From Aegilops tauschii subsp. strangulata (taxonomy: Eukaryota; Streptophyta; Magnoliopsida; Poales; Poaceae): 64,000 nucleotides of DNA. Below, one piece after another: positions 11,119 through 23,788 of this stretch. The notes under the pieces are model-generated. The model did not search any database and was not told the DNA's origin. It was given only the letters and a program-made list of their open reading frames with translations. The stretch spans positions 241,778,622 through 241,842,621 of the forward strand of contig NC_053039.3 in the NCBI RefSeq assembly GCF_002575655.3, read 5' to 3'. Numbering within the stretch: position 1 is the first letter of the stretch; each line of letters starts with the position of its first letter. A program made the position numbers and the translations under genes.

Positions 11119-12674
11119 TGATACGTCTCCAACGTATCTATAATTTATGAAGTGTTCATGCTATTATATTATCCATCTTAGATGTTTTATATGCATTTAT
11201 ATGCTATTTTATATGATTTTTTAGACTAACCTATTAACCTAGAGCCCAGTGCTAGTTTCTGTTTTTTCCTTGTTTTTGAGTTTTACAGAAAAGGAATACC
11301 AAACGGAGTCCAATTGTCGTGCCAATTTTTGATGATTTTTTATGGCCCAAAAGAAGCCCCTTGAGTAAAAGAGTTGGGCCAGAAGAGTCCCGAGCTGTCC
11401 ACGAGGGTGGGGGGCACGCCCACCCCCTGGGCGTGGGCCCCTATCTCGTGGACAACTCGGAGACCCCCCTAACGTGAAACCAACGCCAAAAATTCCTATA
11501 AATACATAAACCCCCAGAAAATAACCTAGATCGGAAGTTCCGTGGACGCAAGCCTCTGTAGCCATGAGAAATCAATCTAGGCCCTCTCTGGCACCCTGCC
11601 GGAGGGGGCCATCATCACCGGAGGCCATGGAGGAGGATCCCGGAGGGGCCATCATCGCCATGAAGGCCAAGGACCAGAGGGAGAACCTCTCCCCATCTAG
11701 GGGGAGGCCATGGAGGAGGAAGCACAAGGGGGAGAACCTCTCCTCCTCTCTCTCGGTGGCGCCGGAGTGCCATCGGGAGGGGAATCATCGCCGCGGGGAT
11801 CGTCTTCATCAACATCACCATGATCATCACCATCCTCATCTCCTTTACGCGGTCCACTCTCCAGCACCCCGCTGTAATCCCTACCTGAACATGGTGGTTT
11901 ATGCCACATATTATGATCCAATGATGTGTTGCCATCCTATGATGTTTTGAGTAGATATCCTTTGTCTTTGGGTTGATTGATGATATAGATTGGTATGAGT
12001 GGTATGTTTTATTTTGGTGCTGTCCTATTGTGCCCTCCGTGTCGCGCAAGCATGAGGGATTCTCGCTGTAGGGTGTTGCAATACGTTTATGATTCGCTTA
12101 TAGTGGGTTGCTTGAGTGACAGAAGCATAAACCCGAGTAAGGGGGTTGTTCCGTATGGGATAAAGGGGACTTGATGCTTTAATGCTATGGTTGGGTTTTA
12201 CCTTAATGATCTTTAGTAGTTGCGGATGCTTGCTAGAGTTCCAATCATAAGTGCATATGATCCAAGAAGAGAAAGTATGTTAGCTTATGCCTCTCCCTCA
12301 TATGAAATTGCAATAGTGATTACCGGTCTTGTTAACAATTGCCTAGGATAATTCCGCACACCGACCCATCGTTATTCCATACTCGCTATTTATAATATTT
12401 AGTAATATATTCTAACTTTATGATAACAGCACCTTCTTTATATTTTAGCTCTCCGATATCATGCAAAGTTATCCTCTTCATACCCACAACGTAGTTTTAT
12501 TTCTCGTTTCTAGTTGGAAGCAAACGTTCGGTGTACGTAGAGTCGTATCAATGGCAGATAGGACTTGAGAGAATATTGATCTTACCTTTAGCTCCTTGTG
12601 GGTTCGACACTCCATACTTATCACCTCCACCTTTGGGAATTGCTACGATGACTCCCTGCACTTAGGGATTATCA
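11119..12674 (+). repeat. 3' LTR of the 5600-12674 element
   Basis: Complete TG...CA LTR, TGATACGTCTCC to GGGATTATCA. It is colinear with 5600-7138 but with small indels, for example extra ATCACCATGATCATC near 11813. TATAAATA is at 11497-11504. Confidence 0.9.
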
Positions 12675-15050
12675 AGCACTATAGGTGGAATAGAAGGTGG
12701 TTGTGGAGAAGACAAAAGGAAGGAGATAGTCTCACATCAACTAGGCGTATTAACGGGTTATGGAGATGCCCATCAATAGATATCAATGTGAGTGAGTAGG
12801 GATTGCCATGCAATGGATGCACTAGAGCTATAAGTGTATGAAAGCTCAAAAAGAAACTAAGTGGGTGTGCATCCAACTCGCTTGCTCACGAAGACCAAGG
12901 GCAATTTGAGGAAGCCATCATTGGAATATTCAAGCCAAGTTCTATAATGAAAAATTCCCACTAGTATATGAAAGTGATAATATAGGAGACTCTCTATCAT
13001 GAAGATCATGGTTCTACTTGCACAAGTGTGATAAAAGGATAGTAGCATTGCCCCTTCTCTCTTTTTCTCTCTCTTTTTTGATTTTTTTGGGCCCTCTTTT
13101 TTTTGGCCTCTTTTTTTATTTTTCATCCAGAGTCTCATCCCGACTTGTGGGGGAATCATAGTCTCCATCATCCTTTTCTCACATGGGACAATGCTCTAAT
13201 AGTGAATATCATCACACTTTTATTTACTTACAACTCAAGAATTACAACTCGATACTTAGAACAAAATATGACTCTATATGAATGCCTCCGGTGGTGTACC
13301 GGGATGTGCAATGACTCAAAGTGACATGTATGAAAGAAATATGAAAGGTGGCTTTGCCACAAATACGATGTCAACTACATGATCATGCAATGCAATATGA
13401 TAATGATGAAGTGTGTCATAATAAACGGAACGTGGAAAGTTGCATGGCAATATATCTCAGAATGGCTATGGAAATGCTATAATAGGTAGGTATGGTGGCT
13501 ATTTTGAGGGAGGTATATGGTGGGTGTATGGTACCGGCGAAAGTTGTGCGGTAGTAGAGAGGCTAGCAAAGGTGGAAGGGTGAGAGTGCTATAATCCATG
13601 GACTCAACATTAGTCATAAAAAACTCACATACTTATTGCAAAAAATCCATTAGTCATCGAAACAAAGTACTACGTGCATGCTCCTAGGGGGATAGATTGG
13701 TAGGAAAAAACCATCGCTCGTCCCCGACCGCCACTCATAAGGAAGACAATCAATAAATAAATCATACTCCGACTTTGTTACATAACGGTTCACCATACGT
13801 GCATGCTACGGGAATCATAAACTTTAACACAAGTATTTCTACAATCCACAATTACTCACTAGCTTGACTCTAATATCACCATCTTCATATCTCAAAACAA
13901 TCATAAGGAATCAAACTTCTCATAGTATTCAATGCACTTTATATGAAAGTATTTACTATATCCCTCTTGGATGCCCATCATATTAGGACTAAATTCATAA
14001 TCTAATCAAATTACCTTGATGTTTAGAGACTCTCAAAATGATATAAGTGAAGCATGAGAGTTCATCAATTTCTTCAAAATAAAACTACGCCGTTCTCTAA
14101 AAATATATAAGTGAAGATCAATGAGTAGTCGAATAATTATGTAACTATGTGAAGACTCTCTATCATTTAAGAATTTCAGATCTTGGTATATTATTCAAAC
14201 AGCAAGCAAAACAAAATAAAATGACATTGCAAGGATAGCACATATCATGTGAAGAAGCAAAAACTTAGGTTCCACCAAAACTGACCGATCATTGTTGAAG
14301 AAGAAAGGTGGGATGCCAACCGGGGCATCCCCAAGCTTAGATGCTCGAGACTCCTTGAAATAATAATTAGGGATGCCTTGGGCATACCCAAGCTTGAGCT
14401 TTTGTGTCTCCTTAATTCCTTTCATATCACGGTTTCCCTAAATCTTAAAAACTTCATCCACAAAAAACTCAACAAAAACTATGAGATAAGTTAGTATAAA
14501 TCAACGCATAAACCTTATCATTCTCTACTGTAGCAAATCACTAAAATTAGTATTTGACATTGCATACTAAATGCCTCTACATATTTAATAGTCCTATCCT
14601 CAAATAGAATCATTAAACAAGCAAACATATGCAAACAATGCAAACATAACAGCAATCTGTCTAAACAGAATAGTCTGTAAAGAATGCAAGAGGAACCATA
14701 CTTCCCTAACTCCAAAAATTCTGATAAATTACCACAATGTAGATAATTTGTTGTTACTCATCATGTAAAAAATTCAAGATTTTATCATGTTCTGACTATT
14801 CACAAATATTCAACACATAACAACAAACTTTCCATTTTTAAAACAGCAACATATGGACTTGCAAAATAAGGATGGTAAAGGCTATACTTGACCTTATTAT
14901 TGAAATAAAAGATGCAAAACATTACTCTAAATAACAGCAAGCAAATCCTAATAAAATAAAATAATGCTCCAAGCAAAACTCATATCATGTGGTGAATAAA
15001 AATATAGCCTCAAGTGAGGTTATCGATGAACGAAGACGAAAGATGGGATG
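12675..15050 (-). mobile_element. Gypsy element A, internal 3' part (first half, before nested insertion)
   Basis: Reverse-strand non-coding internal region that continues at 21910 after removal of the element at 15051-21909. It aligns over its whole length with copy B (41226-43570). It includes a pyrimidine-rich tract at 13047-13125, ATATAAGTGAAG repeats, and paired GGGATGCC...GGCATCCCC / CCCAAGCTT modules at 14308-14400. I see no gene. The 3' LTR of A is not present. Confidence 0.82.
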
Positions 15051-16530
15051 TGATAACCCACAAGTATAGGGGGTCAACTATAGCCTCTTTCGATAAGTAA
15101 GAGTGCCGAACCCAACGAGGAGCTACAGGTAGAACAAATATTCCCTCAAGTTCTATCGACCACCGATACAACTCTACGCACGCTTAACGTTCGCTTTACC
15201 TAGAACAAGTATGAAACTAGAAGTGTTGTTGGATAGGTTTGCAAGGTAATAAAGAGCACGTAAATAAAAGCTAGGGGCTGTTTAGATAAAGACACAACTA
15301 AATTAGTTTTAGTAAAGAGCTTTTTGTCACGAGAAAGTTTCCCTAGGCAATCGATAACTAGACCGGTAATCACTATTGCAATTTTATTTGAGGGAGAGCC
15401 ATAAGCTAACATACTTTCTCTTCTTGGATCATATGAACTTATGATTGGAACTCTAGCAAGCATCCGCAACTACTAAAGATCATTAAGTTAAAACCCAACC
15501 ATAGCATTAAAGTATCAAGTCCTCTTTATTCCCATACGCCATGACCCACTTCTCCGTGTTTGTGTTTTAGTCACTCACGCAACGCAGACAATAAGCAAAG
15601 CATATTGCAAACCCTACAACGGGGATCCCTCATGCTTGTGCGACACAGAGAGCACCATAGGAAAGCACCAATAATAAAACATGCAACTCAAACCAATCAC
15701 GATCATCAATTAACCCATAGGACAAAACGGATCTACTCAAACATCATAGGATAGCCATACATCATTGGGAAATAATATATAGCGTTGAGCACCATGTTTA
15801 AGTAGAGATTACAGCGGGTAAAAGAGGGGTTACACCGCTGCATAGAGGGGGGAAGAGTTGCTGATGACGGCGGTGAAGTTGTTGGTGTAGATTGCGGTGA
15901 CGATGATGGCCCCAGCGGCACTCCGGTGCCACCGGAAGCGAGGGGGAGAGAGCCCCCTCCTTCTTCTTCTTCCTTGACCTTCTCCCTAGATGGGAGAAGG
16001 GTTTCCCCTCTAGTCCATGGTATCCATGGCATGGGAGGGGCGAGAGCCCCTCCGAGATTGGATCTGTCTCTCTGTTTCTGCGCTCCCAGATCTGGCCTTT
16101 CACCATTTCTTATATTCCCGGAGATCCGTAACTCCGATTGGATTGAAATTTGAACATGATTTTTATCCGGATATTAGCTTTCTTGCGGCAAAAGAAGGGC
16201 TCCAACCGCCTTACGGGGTGTCCATGAGGGTCAGGGGCACGCCTGCCCCCCTGCCTCGTGGCCCCCTCGGGCATCATCTCGCGTTGATTCTTCTTCCCAA
16301 AAATCAAATATATTCCAAAAACAATCTCCGTCAGTTTTTATCCCGTTTGGACTCCGTCTGATATGGATTTTCTGCGAAACAAAAAACATGCAACAAACAG
16401 GAACTGGCACTAGGCACTGGATCAATATGTTAGTCCCAAAAATAGTATAAAAAGTTGCCAAAAGTATGTAAAAGTTGTAGAATATTGGCATGGAACAATA
16501 AAAAATTATAGATACGGCGGAGACGTATCA
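15051..16530 (-). repeat. 3' LTR of nested element (full length)
   Basis: Runs from TGATAACCCACAAGTATAGG to GGCGGAGACGTATCA (complement TGATACGTCTCCGCC). An LTR leader rich in GGAAGAAG-type purines lies around 15930-16030. A TATA-like TATAT on the minus strand is near 16111-16115. Frames at 15733-16032 and 16017-16361 are LTR composition. Confidence 0.92.
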
Positions 16531-16548
16531 GCATCCCCAAGCTTAATT
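16531..16548 (-). other. Polypurine tract of nested element
   Basis: GCATCCCCAAGCTTAATT on the plus strand reads AATTAAGCTTGGGGATGC on the minus strand, directly before the 3' LTR. Confidence 0.75.
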
Positions 16549-19500
16549 CCTGCTCGTCCTCGAGTAGGTAAATGATAAAAAAAAGATAATTTTTGATGTG
16601 GAATGCTACCTAGCATAATCTTGATCATGTAATCTTATCATGGCATGAATATTAAGACACGAGTGATTCAAAGCAATAGTCTATCGTTTGACATTAAGAC
16701 AATAATACTTCAAGCATACTAATAAAGCAATCATGTCTTTTCAAAATAACATGGCCAAAGAAAGTTATCCCTACAAAATCATATGGTCTGGCTATGCTCC
16801 ATCTTCACCACACAAAGTATTCAAATCATGCACAACCCTGGTTTCAGCCAAGCAATTATTTCATACTTTAGTATTCTCAAACTTTTTCAACTTTCACGCA
16901 ATACATGAGCGTGAGCCATGGACATAGCACTATGGGTGGAATAGAATATGATAATGGGGGTTGTGTGGAGAAGACAAAAAAGGAGAAAGTCTCACATTGA
17001 CGCGGCTAATCAACGGGCTATGGAGATGCCCATCAATTGATGTCAATGCAAGGAGTAGGGATTGCCATGCAACAGATGCACTAAGAGCTATAAGTGTATG
17101 AAAGCTCAAACTGGAAACTAAGTGGGTGTGCATCCAACTTGCTTGCTCATGAAGACCTCAGGCATTTGAGGAAGCCCATCATCGGAATATACAAGCCAAG
17201 TTCTATAATGAAAATTCCCACTAGTATATGAAAGTGATAACTCAAGAGACTCTCTATATGAAGAACATGGTGCTACTCTGAAGCACAAGTGTGGTAAAAG
17301 GATAGTAACATTGTCCCTTCTCTCTTTTCTCTCATTTTTTTATTTTTTTTTCTTCTTCTTTTTTCTCTTTTTTTGTAGGCTTCTTTGGCTTCTCTATTTG
17401 GGGGGGGGGGTTCTTTGGCCACTTTTATTTTGATAACCTCACATGGGACAATGTTCTAATAATGATGATTATCACACTTTTATTTACTTACAACTCGATA
17501 TTACAACTCGATACTAGAACAAAGATATGACTCTATATGAATGCCTCCGGTAGTGTACCGGGATGTCCAATGATCTAGCGTAGCAAAGATATCAAAAAAC
17601 GGACAAGCCATGAAAATATCATGCTAGCTGTCTTACGATCATGCAAAGCAATATGACAATGAATGCTCAAGTCATGTATATTATGATGATGGAAGTTGCA
17701 TGGCAATATATCTCAGAATGGCTATGGAAATGCCATGATAGGTAGGTATGGTGGCTGTTTTGAGGAAGATATAAGGAGGCTTATGTGTGATAGAGTGTAT
17801 CGTATCACGGGGTTTGGATGCACCGGCGAAGTTTGCACCAACTCTCGAGGTGAGAAAGGGCAATGCATGGTACCGAAGAGGCTAGCAATGATGGAAGGGT
17901 GAGAGTGCGTATAATCCATGGACTCAACATTAGTCATAAAGAACTCACATACTTATTGCAAAAATTTAGAAGCTATCGAAACCAAGTATTAGACGCATGC
18001 TCCTAGGGGACGTGTTGGTAGGAGTTAACCATCGCGCGATCCCGACCTCCACACAAAGGATGACAATCAAAAAATAAATCATGCTCCGACTTCGTTACAT
18101 AACGGTTCACCATACGTGCATGCTTCGGGAATCACAACCCTCAACACAAGTATTTCTACAATCCACAACTACCCACTAGCATGACTCTAAGACCACCACC
18201 TTTATATCGCAAAATTATTGCAAGGAATCAAACATATCATATTCAGTGATCTACAAGTTTTATGTAGGATTTTATGACTAACAATGTGAATGACCAATTC
18301 CTGTCAACTCTCTAAATAGATATAAGTGAAGCAAGAGAGTTTAATTCTTTCTAAAAAAGATATGCCCACGCTCTAACAAATATAAGTGAAGCAAAATAGC
18401 ATTCTACAAATGGCGGTTTTCTATTTGAAGAGAAACAGGCAATCCATACTTCAAATGATATAAGTGAAGCACATGAAGCATTCTATAAAGCCATACTCAA
18501 AAGATATAAGTGAAGTGCAAAGAGCATTCTACAAATCAACCATGGACTATCTCATACCAGCATGGTTCATAGAATAAAAGTGAATACTAAATGCAAAAGA
18601 CACTCCAAGACTTGCACATATCACATGAACGAAACGAATCCGAAAACATACCGATACTTGTTGAAGAAAGATGGGATGCCTTCCGGGGCATCCCCAAGAT
18701 TAGACGCTTGAGTATCCTTGAATATTTACTTGGGGTGCCTTGGGCATCCCCAAGCTTGAGCTCTTGCCTCTCCTCCTTCTCCTCATATCGAGACCTCCTC
18801 GATCTTCGAACACTTCATCCACACAAAACTCAACAGAAAGCTCGGTAAGATCCGTTAGTATGATAAAGCAAATCACTACTCTAAGTACTGTTGCAAACCA
18901 ATTAATATTTTGTTTTTGAATTGTAGATACTGTAATATAACTTTTCCATGGCTTAATCCACTGATAGAAATTGATAGTTTCATCAAAACAAGCAAACTAT
19001 GCATCAAAAACAGAATCTGTCTTAAACAGGACAGTCTGTAGTAATCTGAACATTCACCGTACTTCTGGTACTCCACAAATTCTGCAAAAATTAGGAAAAA
19101 TAAACAATTTGTATAGAAAGACAGTGCAAAAAGTTTCAGAATCGTTTGACGTTCCAGTAAAAAAATTTAAAATCGCGCACTACAGCCAAAGTTTCTGTTT
19201 TGCACCGCACAAACCAACAACCAATGTAAACATCCTAAAGGCAAATCTTGGCACATTATTTTTATAATACAATGGAATTGTACAAGGGGATAATTATTTT
19301 TGTTGAAAAGTTTCTGTAATCAAGATTCACAAAGTTTCCGTGAGCATGAACAAAGTTCAAGGCTAGCTCCCACTTTAACAATGCTCGTCTTTCTCACTTT
19401 CGCTTTTCTTTTTGAAAAGTTTTGGGTTCCCCTCTATATTTTTTTTGTTTTTAAACTATATAAAAGCACTCAACAGAAATAAATGACTCTCTAAAACTTC

Positions 19501-19760
19501 CCGGTTGTCTCCCTGGCAGCGCTTTCTTTAAAGCCATTAAGCTAGGCTTATAGTGCTCAAGTAATGGATCCACCCGGATCCCAAGGTATATCAAAGCCAA
19601 TTTTAATTAACAATGATTTGTATTTAGTAGTGAGCACAAAGTAACATATATCATGCAACAACGAAGTCTAACTCTCTTCCTATGCATCTCCATGTCATAA
19701 AAGAACAATTCATGCACACATAGTAAAGGCCAATGCATAGTATAAGCAGTTTCTTGCAAT
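16549..19760 (-). other. Non-coding internal region of nested element
   Basis: AT-rich, no gene supported. It contains the CATAGCACTATGGGTGG segment (16925) homologous to 12675 and 41226, a T-rich tract and an 11-base G run near 17400, ATATAAGTGAAGC repeats at 18308-18530, and hairpin modules GATGCCTTCCGGGGCATC / CCCAAGCTTG at 18673-18760. Confidence 0.6.
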
Positions 19761-19761
19761 T

Positions 19762-20880
19762 TTATCGTGTTGGAAACATAGAGAGGTGGACATAATTGTA
19801 AGTAGGAGCAGCAAGCACATGCATATTATATTCATCAAAATCATCATGTGTAGTAGTAAAACGCAACCCATCAATATAATCCTTCATAAGGGCAAACTTC
19901 TCCGATATAGTGTAGTCGGGAGAATTCAAAAAGATAATAGGACTATCATGCGTGGGTGCAATAGCAACAATTTCATGTTTAACATAAGGAACTATACCAA
20001 GTTCATCTCCATGAGCATAATTCATATTGGCATCTTGGCCACAATCATAGCAAGCATCATCAAAAAGGGATATTTCAAAAGAATCAACGGGGTCATAACA
20101 ATCATCATAGCATTCATCCTTCGGTAAGCACGAAGGGAATTAAACAATGTATGAGTTGAAGAGTTACTCTCATTAGAAGGTGGGCATGGGTAGCTAATCC
20201 GCTCTTCCTCCTTTTGTTCTTCGCTCTCCTCATCATCTTTTTCATCCAATGAGCTCACAGTGTCATTAATTTCTTCTTCCATAGACTCCTACAAAATATT
20301 AGTCTCTTCTTGGACAGCGGAGACTCTCTCAATAAAATCATCAATATCGGAATTGAATTCATAATTCTCATAGCAATATTTAAGGATAGCTAAATTTTCA
20401 GGTCTATAAACTGAATCATCAAGATTTTCACTCTTTAAACAAAGATTCAATTTCATAAGCACCCATAAAAGCAACGAATTCTTCTATTCGTTCCACATCA
20501 TAGTAATCATATATACCATTAGTATAAGAAGCTAAGGTTTCATTATCATTAAATTTGCATGAAAAGGGAAGGTGTGGAGCCTTCATCCTAGAGCAACAAG
20601 TATAATCATATCTCAAGCATAGTTGCCTAGCATACAAATACAACATATAAATTTGATCCCATAATAGTTTCCCTTTTTGAGTCAAGCGATAATCCCTAAA
20701 GTATTCACGTTGATCCAACGTGTCTCCCATAACATAATTGAATGGAGTTTTCTCAGGATTATCAAAGTAGTACATAATATCTTTCACATAATGAGCATCG
20801 AGGGTTTTAGGAGGTTCCCCATCTCCATGAGTAGCAAGTAAACCTAATTTTTTTTGGTATTTCGTGTTCCATATCGACAA
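19762..20880 (-). pseudogene. Acidic gag-position ORF of nested element, broken
   Basis: Starts at ATG 20880, about 120 bases after the PBS, where gag would be. The first open block (20428-20880) has LGLLATHGDGEPPKTLDAHY and Tyr/Asp-rich segments. It then shifts frame near 20440, meets a TAG before 20282, and shifts again near 20130 before the last block (19762-20025; DELGIVPYVKHEIVAIAP). The protein is acidic (Asp, Glu, Tyr) with no zinc knuckle or protease motif that I can see. Related frames without these breaks are common in Triticeae gypsy elements by recall, but I know no assigned function. Confidence 0.6.
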
Positions 20881-20973
20881 CTAAAGATAGAGAACAACTT
20901 AGAACAGCAAATAAAAATTACTTAGTGATAAAGCAAACAAGCACACACGAGAATATTCACCCCACGCTATAAC

Positions 20974-21002
20974 TCCCCGGCAACGGCGCCAGAAAAAGGT
21001 CT
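20974..21002 (-). other. Primer binding site of nested element
   Basis: CCCCGGCAACGGCGCCAG, complement TGGCGCCGTTGCCGGGG, lies next to the LTR end at 21003. It proves the element is transcribed right to left. Confidence 0.75.
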
Positions 21003-21909
21003 TGATAACCCACAAGTATAGGGGATCAATTGTAGCCTCTTTCGATAAGTAAGAGTGTCGAACCCAACGAGGAGCTAAAGGTAGAACAAATATTCCCTCA
21101 AGTTCTATCGACCACCGATACAACTCTACGCATGCTTAACGTTCGCTTTACCTAGAACAAGTATGAAACTAGAAGTGTTGTTGGATAGGTTTGCAAGGTA
21201 ATAAAGAGCACGTAAATAAAAGCTAGGGTTGTTTAGATAAAGACACAACTAAATTAGTTTTAGTAAAGAGCTTTTTGTCAGGAGAAAGTTATTTGTCCCT
21301 AGGCAATCGATAACTAGACCGGTAATCACTATTGCAATTTTATTTGAGGGAGAGGCATAAGCTAACATACTTTCTCTTCTTGGATCATATGCACTTATGA
21401 TTGGAACTCTAGCAAGCATCGGCAACTACTAAAGATCATTAAGGTAAAACCCAACCATAGCATTAAAGTATCAAGTCCTCTTTATTCTCATACGCCATGA
21501 CCACGGAGATCCGTAACTCCGGTTGGATTGAAATTTAAACACGATTTTTATCCGGATATTAGCTTTCTTGTGGAGAAAGAAGGGGTCCAACCGCCTTACG
21601 GGGTGTCCACGAGGGTCAGGGGCGCGCCCCCTGCCTCGTGGCCCCCTTGGGCATCGTCTCGCGTTGATTCTTCTTCCCAAAAATCACATATATTCCAAAA
21701 AAATCTCCGTCAATTTTTATCCTGTTTGGACTTCGTTTGATATGGATTTTCTGCGAAACAAAAAACATGCAACAAACAGGAACTGGCACTGGGCACTGGA
21801 TCAATATGTTAGTCCCAAAAATAGTATAAAAAGTTGCCAAAAGTATGTAAAAGTTGTAGAATATTGGCATGGAACAATCAAAAATTATAGATACGACGGA
21901 GACGTGTCA
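21003..21909 (-). repeat. 5' LTR of nested element with internal deletion
   Basis: Colinear with 15051-16530 except that CATACGCCATGACC jumps directly to CGGAGATCCGTAACTCC. The matching points in the other LTR are about 15546 and 16119, so about 571 bases are gone. LTRs are identical at insertion, so the loss came afterwards. Confidence 0.9.
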
Positions 21910-22628
21910 GGATGCCATCCGGGGCATCCCCAAGCTTAGTTGCTTGGGTATTCCTTTAATATTACCTTGGGGTGCCTTGGGCTACCCCAAGCTTAGGCTC
22001 TTGCCTCTCCTTATTCCATAGTCAATCGGAACTTCACCCAAAACTTGAAAACTTCACAACACAAAACTCAACAGAAAACTCGTAAGCTCCGTTAGTAGAA
22101 TAAAACAAATCATTCACTTTGGTACTGTCAAGACAAGATTCATAATTTTTCTCACACGATGCCTACTGTACCATATCATTTCTACAATTTATATTAAGCA
22201 ATATAGCCATAGAAACTAGAAAACAAGTAAACTATGCATCAAAAACAGAATTTGTCAAAAACGGAACAGTCTGTAAAGATATGAATTGAAATCATACTTA
22301 TGTAACTCCAAAAATTCTGATATATTAGGACAACCTGGGGAATTTTTATATCAATATACTATAAAAAATCAGAATTTTTCGACGCACCAATGATTTTTAA
22401 CAATTCTGTGGCTGGGCGGAAAAGTTTCTGTTTTTGGACAGAATCAAGTCAATTATCATCCACGCTATCCCAAAGGCTTTACTAGGCACTTTATTGAAAC
22501 AAAAGCTATAAAAAATGATTACTACAGTAGCTTAATCATGTGAACACACAAAAACAGTAGGGGTAAATACTGGGTTGTCTCCCAACAAGCGCTTTTCTTT
22601 AATGCCTTTTTAGCTAGGCATGATGATT

Positions 22629-23714
22629 TCAATGATGCTCACATAAAAGATAAGAATTGAAACACAAAGAGAGAATCATGAAACATATGTGGCAAGCACA
22701 TTTCAGTCTAACCCACTTCCTATGCATAGGGAATTTGTGAGCAAACAACTTACGGGAACAAGAATCAACTAGTATAGGAAGGCAAAACAAGCATGACTTC
22801 CAAACTTTCAACACATAGAGAGGAAACTTGATATTATTGAGATATGTAAAAGCATATGTTCCTTTCTCATAATAATTTTCAGTGGCATCATGAATGAATT
22901 CAACAATATAACCATCACATAAAGCATTCTTTTCATGATCCACAAGCATAGAAATTTTATTACTCTCCACATAAGCAAAATTCTTCTCATTCGGAATAGT
23001 GGGAGCAAACTCAACAAAATAACTATCATGTGAGGCACAATCCAATTGAAAATTAGAATCATGATGACAAGCTTCATAATTATTCTTTATAGCATACATG
23101 TCATCACAATAATCATCATAGATAGCAACTTTGTTCTCATAATCAATTAGAACCTCTTCCGAAATAGTGGATTCATCACTAAATAAAGTCATGACCTCTC
23201 CAAATCCACTTTCATCAATATTATGAAAAGATTCAACACCCTCCAAAATAGTGGGATCATTAGTACCTAGAGTTGACACTCTTCCAAACCCACTTTAATC
23301 AATATAATCATCATAAATAGGAGGCATGCTATCATCATAATAAATTTGCTCATCAAAAATTGGGGGACAAAAAGTATCATCTTCATCAAACATACCATCC
23401 CCAAGCTTGTGGCTTTGCATATCATTAGCATCATGGATATTCAAAGAATTCATACTAACAACATTGCAATCATGCTCATCATTCAAATATTTAGTGCCGA
23501 ACATTTTATAGACTTCTTCCTCTAACACTTGAGCACAATTTTCCTTTCCATCATTTTCACGAAAGGCGTTAGAAAGATGAAGCATATGAGGCAACCTCAA
23601 TTCCATTTTTAGTTTTCTTTTATAGACTAAACTAGTGATAAAAAAGAAACTACAATATTCAACTGCAAGACCTAAAGATATACGTTCAAGCACTAACCTC
23701 CCCGGCAACGGCAC
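22629..23714 (-). pseudogene. Acidic gag-position ORF of element A, nonsense-interrupted
   Basis: Two open blocks in one frame, 23295-23714 and 22629-23279, are separated by a TAA at 23295-23297 where copy B reads through (VESGFGRVSTLG). Recognisable segments are IFDEQIYYDDSMPPIYDDYI, ESFHNIDESGFGEVMTLFSD, KISMLVDHEKNALCDGYIVE and FPLYVLKVWKSCLFC. The protein is very rich in Asp, Tyr and Ser at first, then hydrophobic and Cys-rich at the C-terminus, which ends CEHH before the stop. The same protein is intact over more of its length in copy B and is deleted at 8405-8821. No known domain is recognised. Its conservation across three copies suggests it once served the element. Confidence 0.65.
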
Positions 23715-23788
23715 CAGAAAAGAGCTTAGTTGACGGGGTGTGAGTGCCGCTTACCAAGCCTCCCCGGCAACGGCGCCAGGAAAGAGCT
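23698..23788 (-). other. Tandemly duplicated primer binding site
   Basis: CTCCCCGGCAACGGC..CCAG occurs at about 23698-23720 and again at about 23759-23781, each followed by AAAGAGCTT. The second abuts the LTR. The duplication is also present in copy B (45371-45459). Confidence 0.75.

Larger units (their letters stand above)
5600..12674 (+). mobile_element. Non-autonomous gypsy LTR retrotransposon, both LTRs present
   Basis: The LTRs are 5600-7138 and 11119-12674, with a PBS at 7139 and a polypurine tract before 11119. The internal region is about 4.0 kb with no protease, reverse transcriptase, RNase H or integrase frame, so this copy depends on enzymes supplied elsewhere. It contains a shrunken gag-like frame (8405-8821) and a duplicated non-coding module. 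The first eight bases of the 5' LTR are missing, so no TSD can be read. The 3' side meets host sequence AGCACTATAGG, also found at 41226 and near 16926. The LTRs show scattered differences, so insertion is not very recent. Confidence 0.88.
15051..21909 (-). mobile_element. Complete nested non-autonomous gypsy LTR retrotransposon
   Basis: Reverse-strand element with 3' LTR 15051-16530, internal region 16531-21002 and 5' LTR 21003-21909. GGATG occurs at 15046-15050 and again at 21910-21914, a perfect 5-base TSD. Taking the element out restores the reading AGATGGGATG-CCATCC, matching AGAGGGGATGCCATCC in copy B at 43571. No pol gene is present. A broken gag-position frame lies at 19762-20880. The 5' LTR has lost about 571 bases including its TATA region, so this copy could no longer be expressed from its own promoter. 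Confidence 0.95.
21910..23788 (-). mobile_element. Gypsy element A, internal 5' part (second half)
   Basis: Continues 12675-15050. It contains a hairpin and AAGCTT module (21911-21985), an ACAGACTGTTCCG-type segment (22240-22280), the acidic ORF, and a duplicated PBS next to the LTR at 23789. Confidence 0.85.

Noticed and set aside
11564..12049. Overlapping frames of 128 and 144 codons inside LTRs
   Set aside because: They lie in the GC-rich LTR leader, occur in every LTR copy with shifts, and show no domain.
13047..13125. Pyrimidine-rich tract as a possible splice or regulatory signal
   Set aside because: It recurs at the same place in copies A, B and the nested element as part of internal non-coding sequence, with no gene attached.
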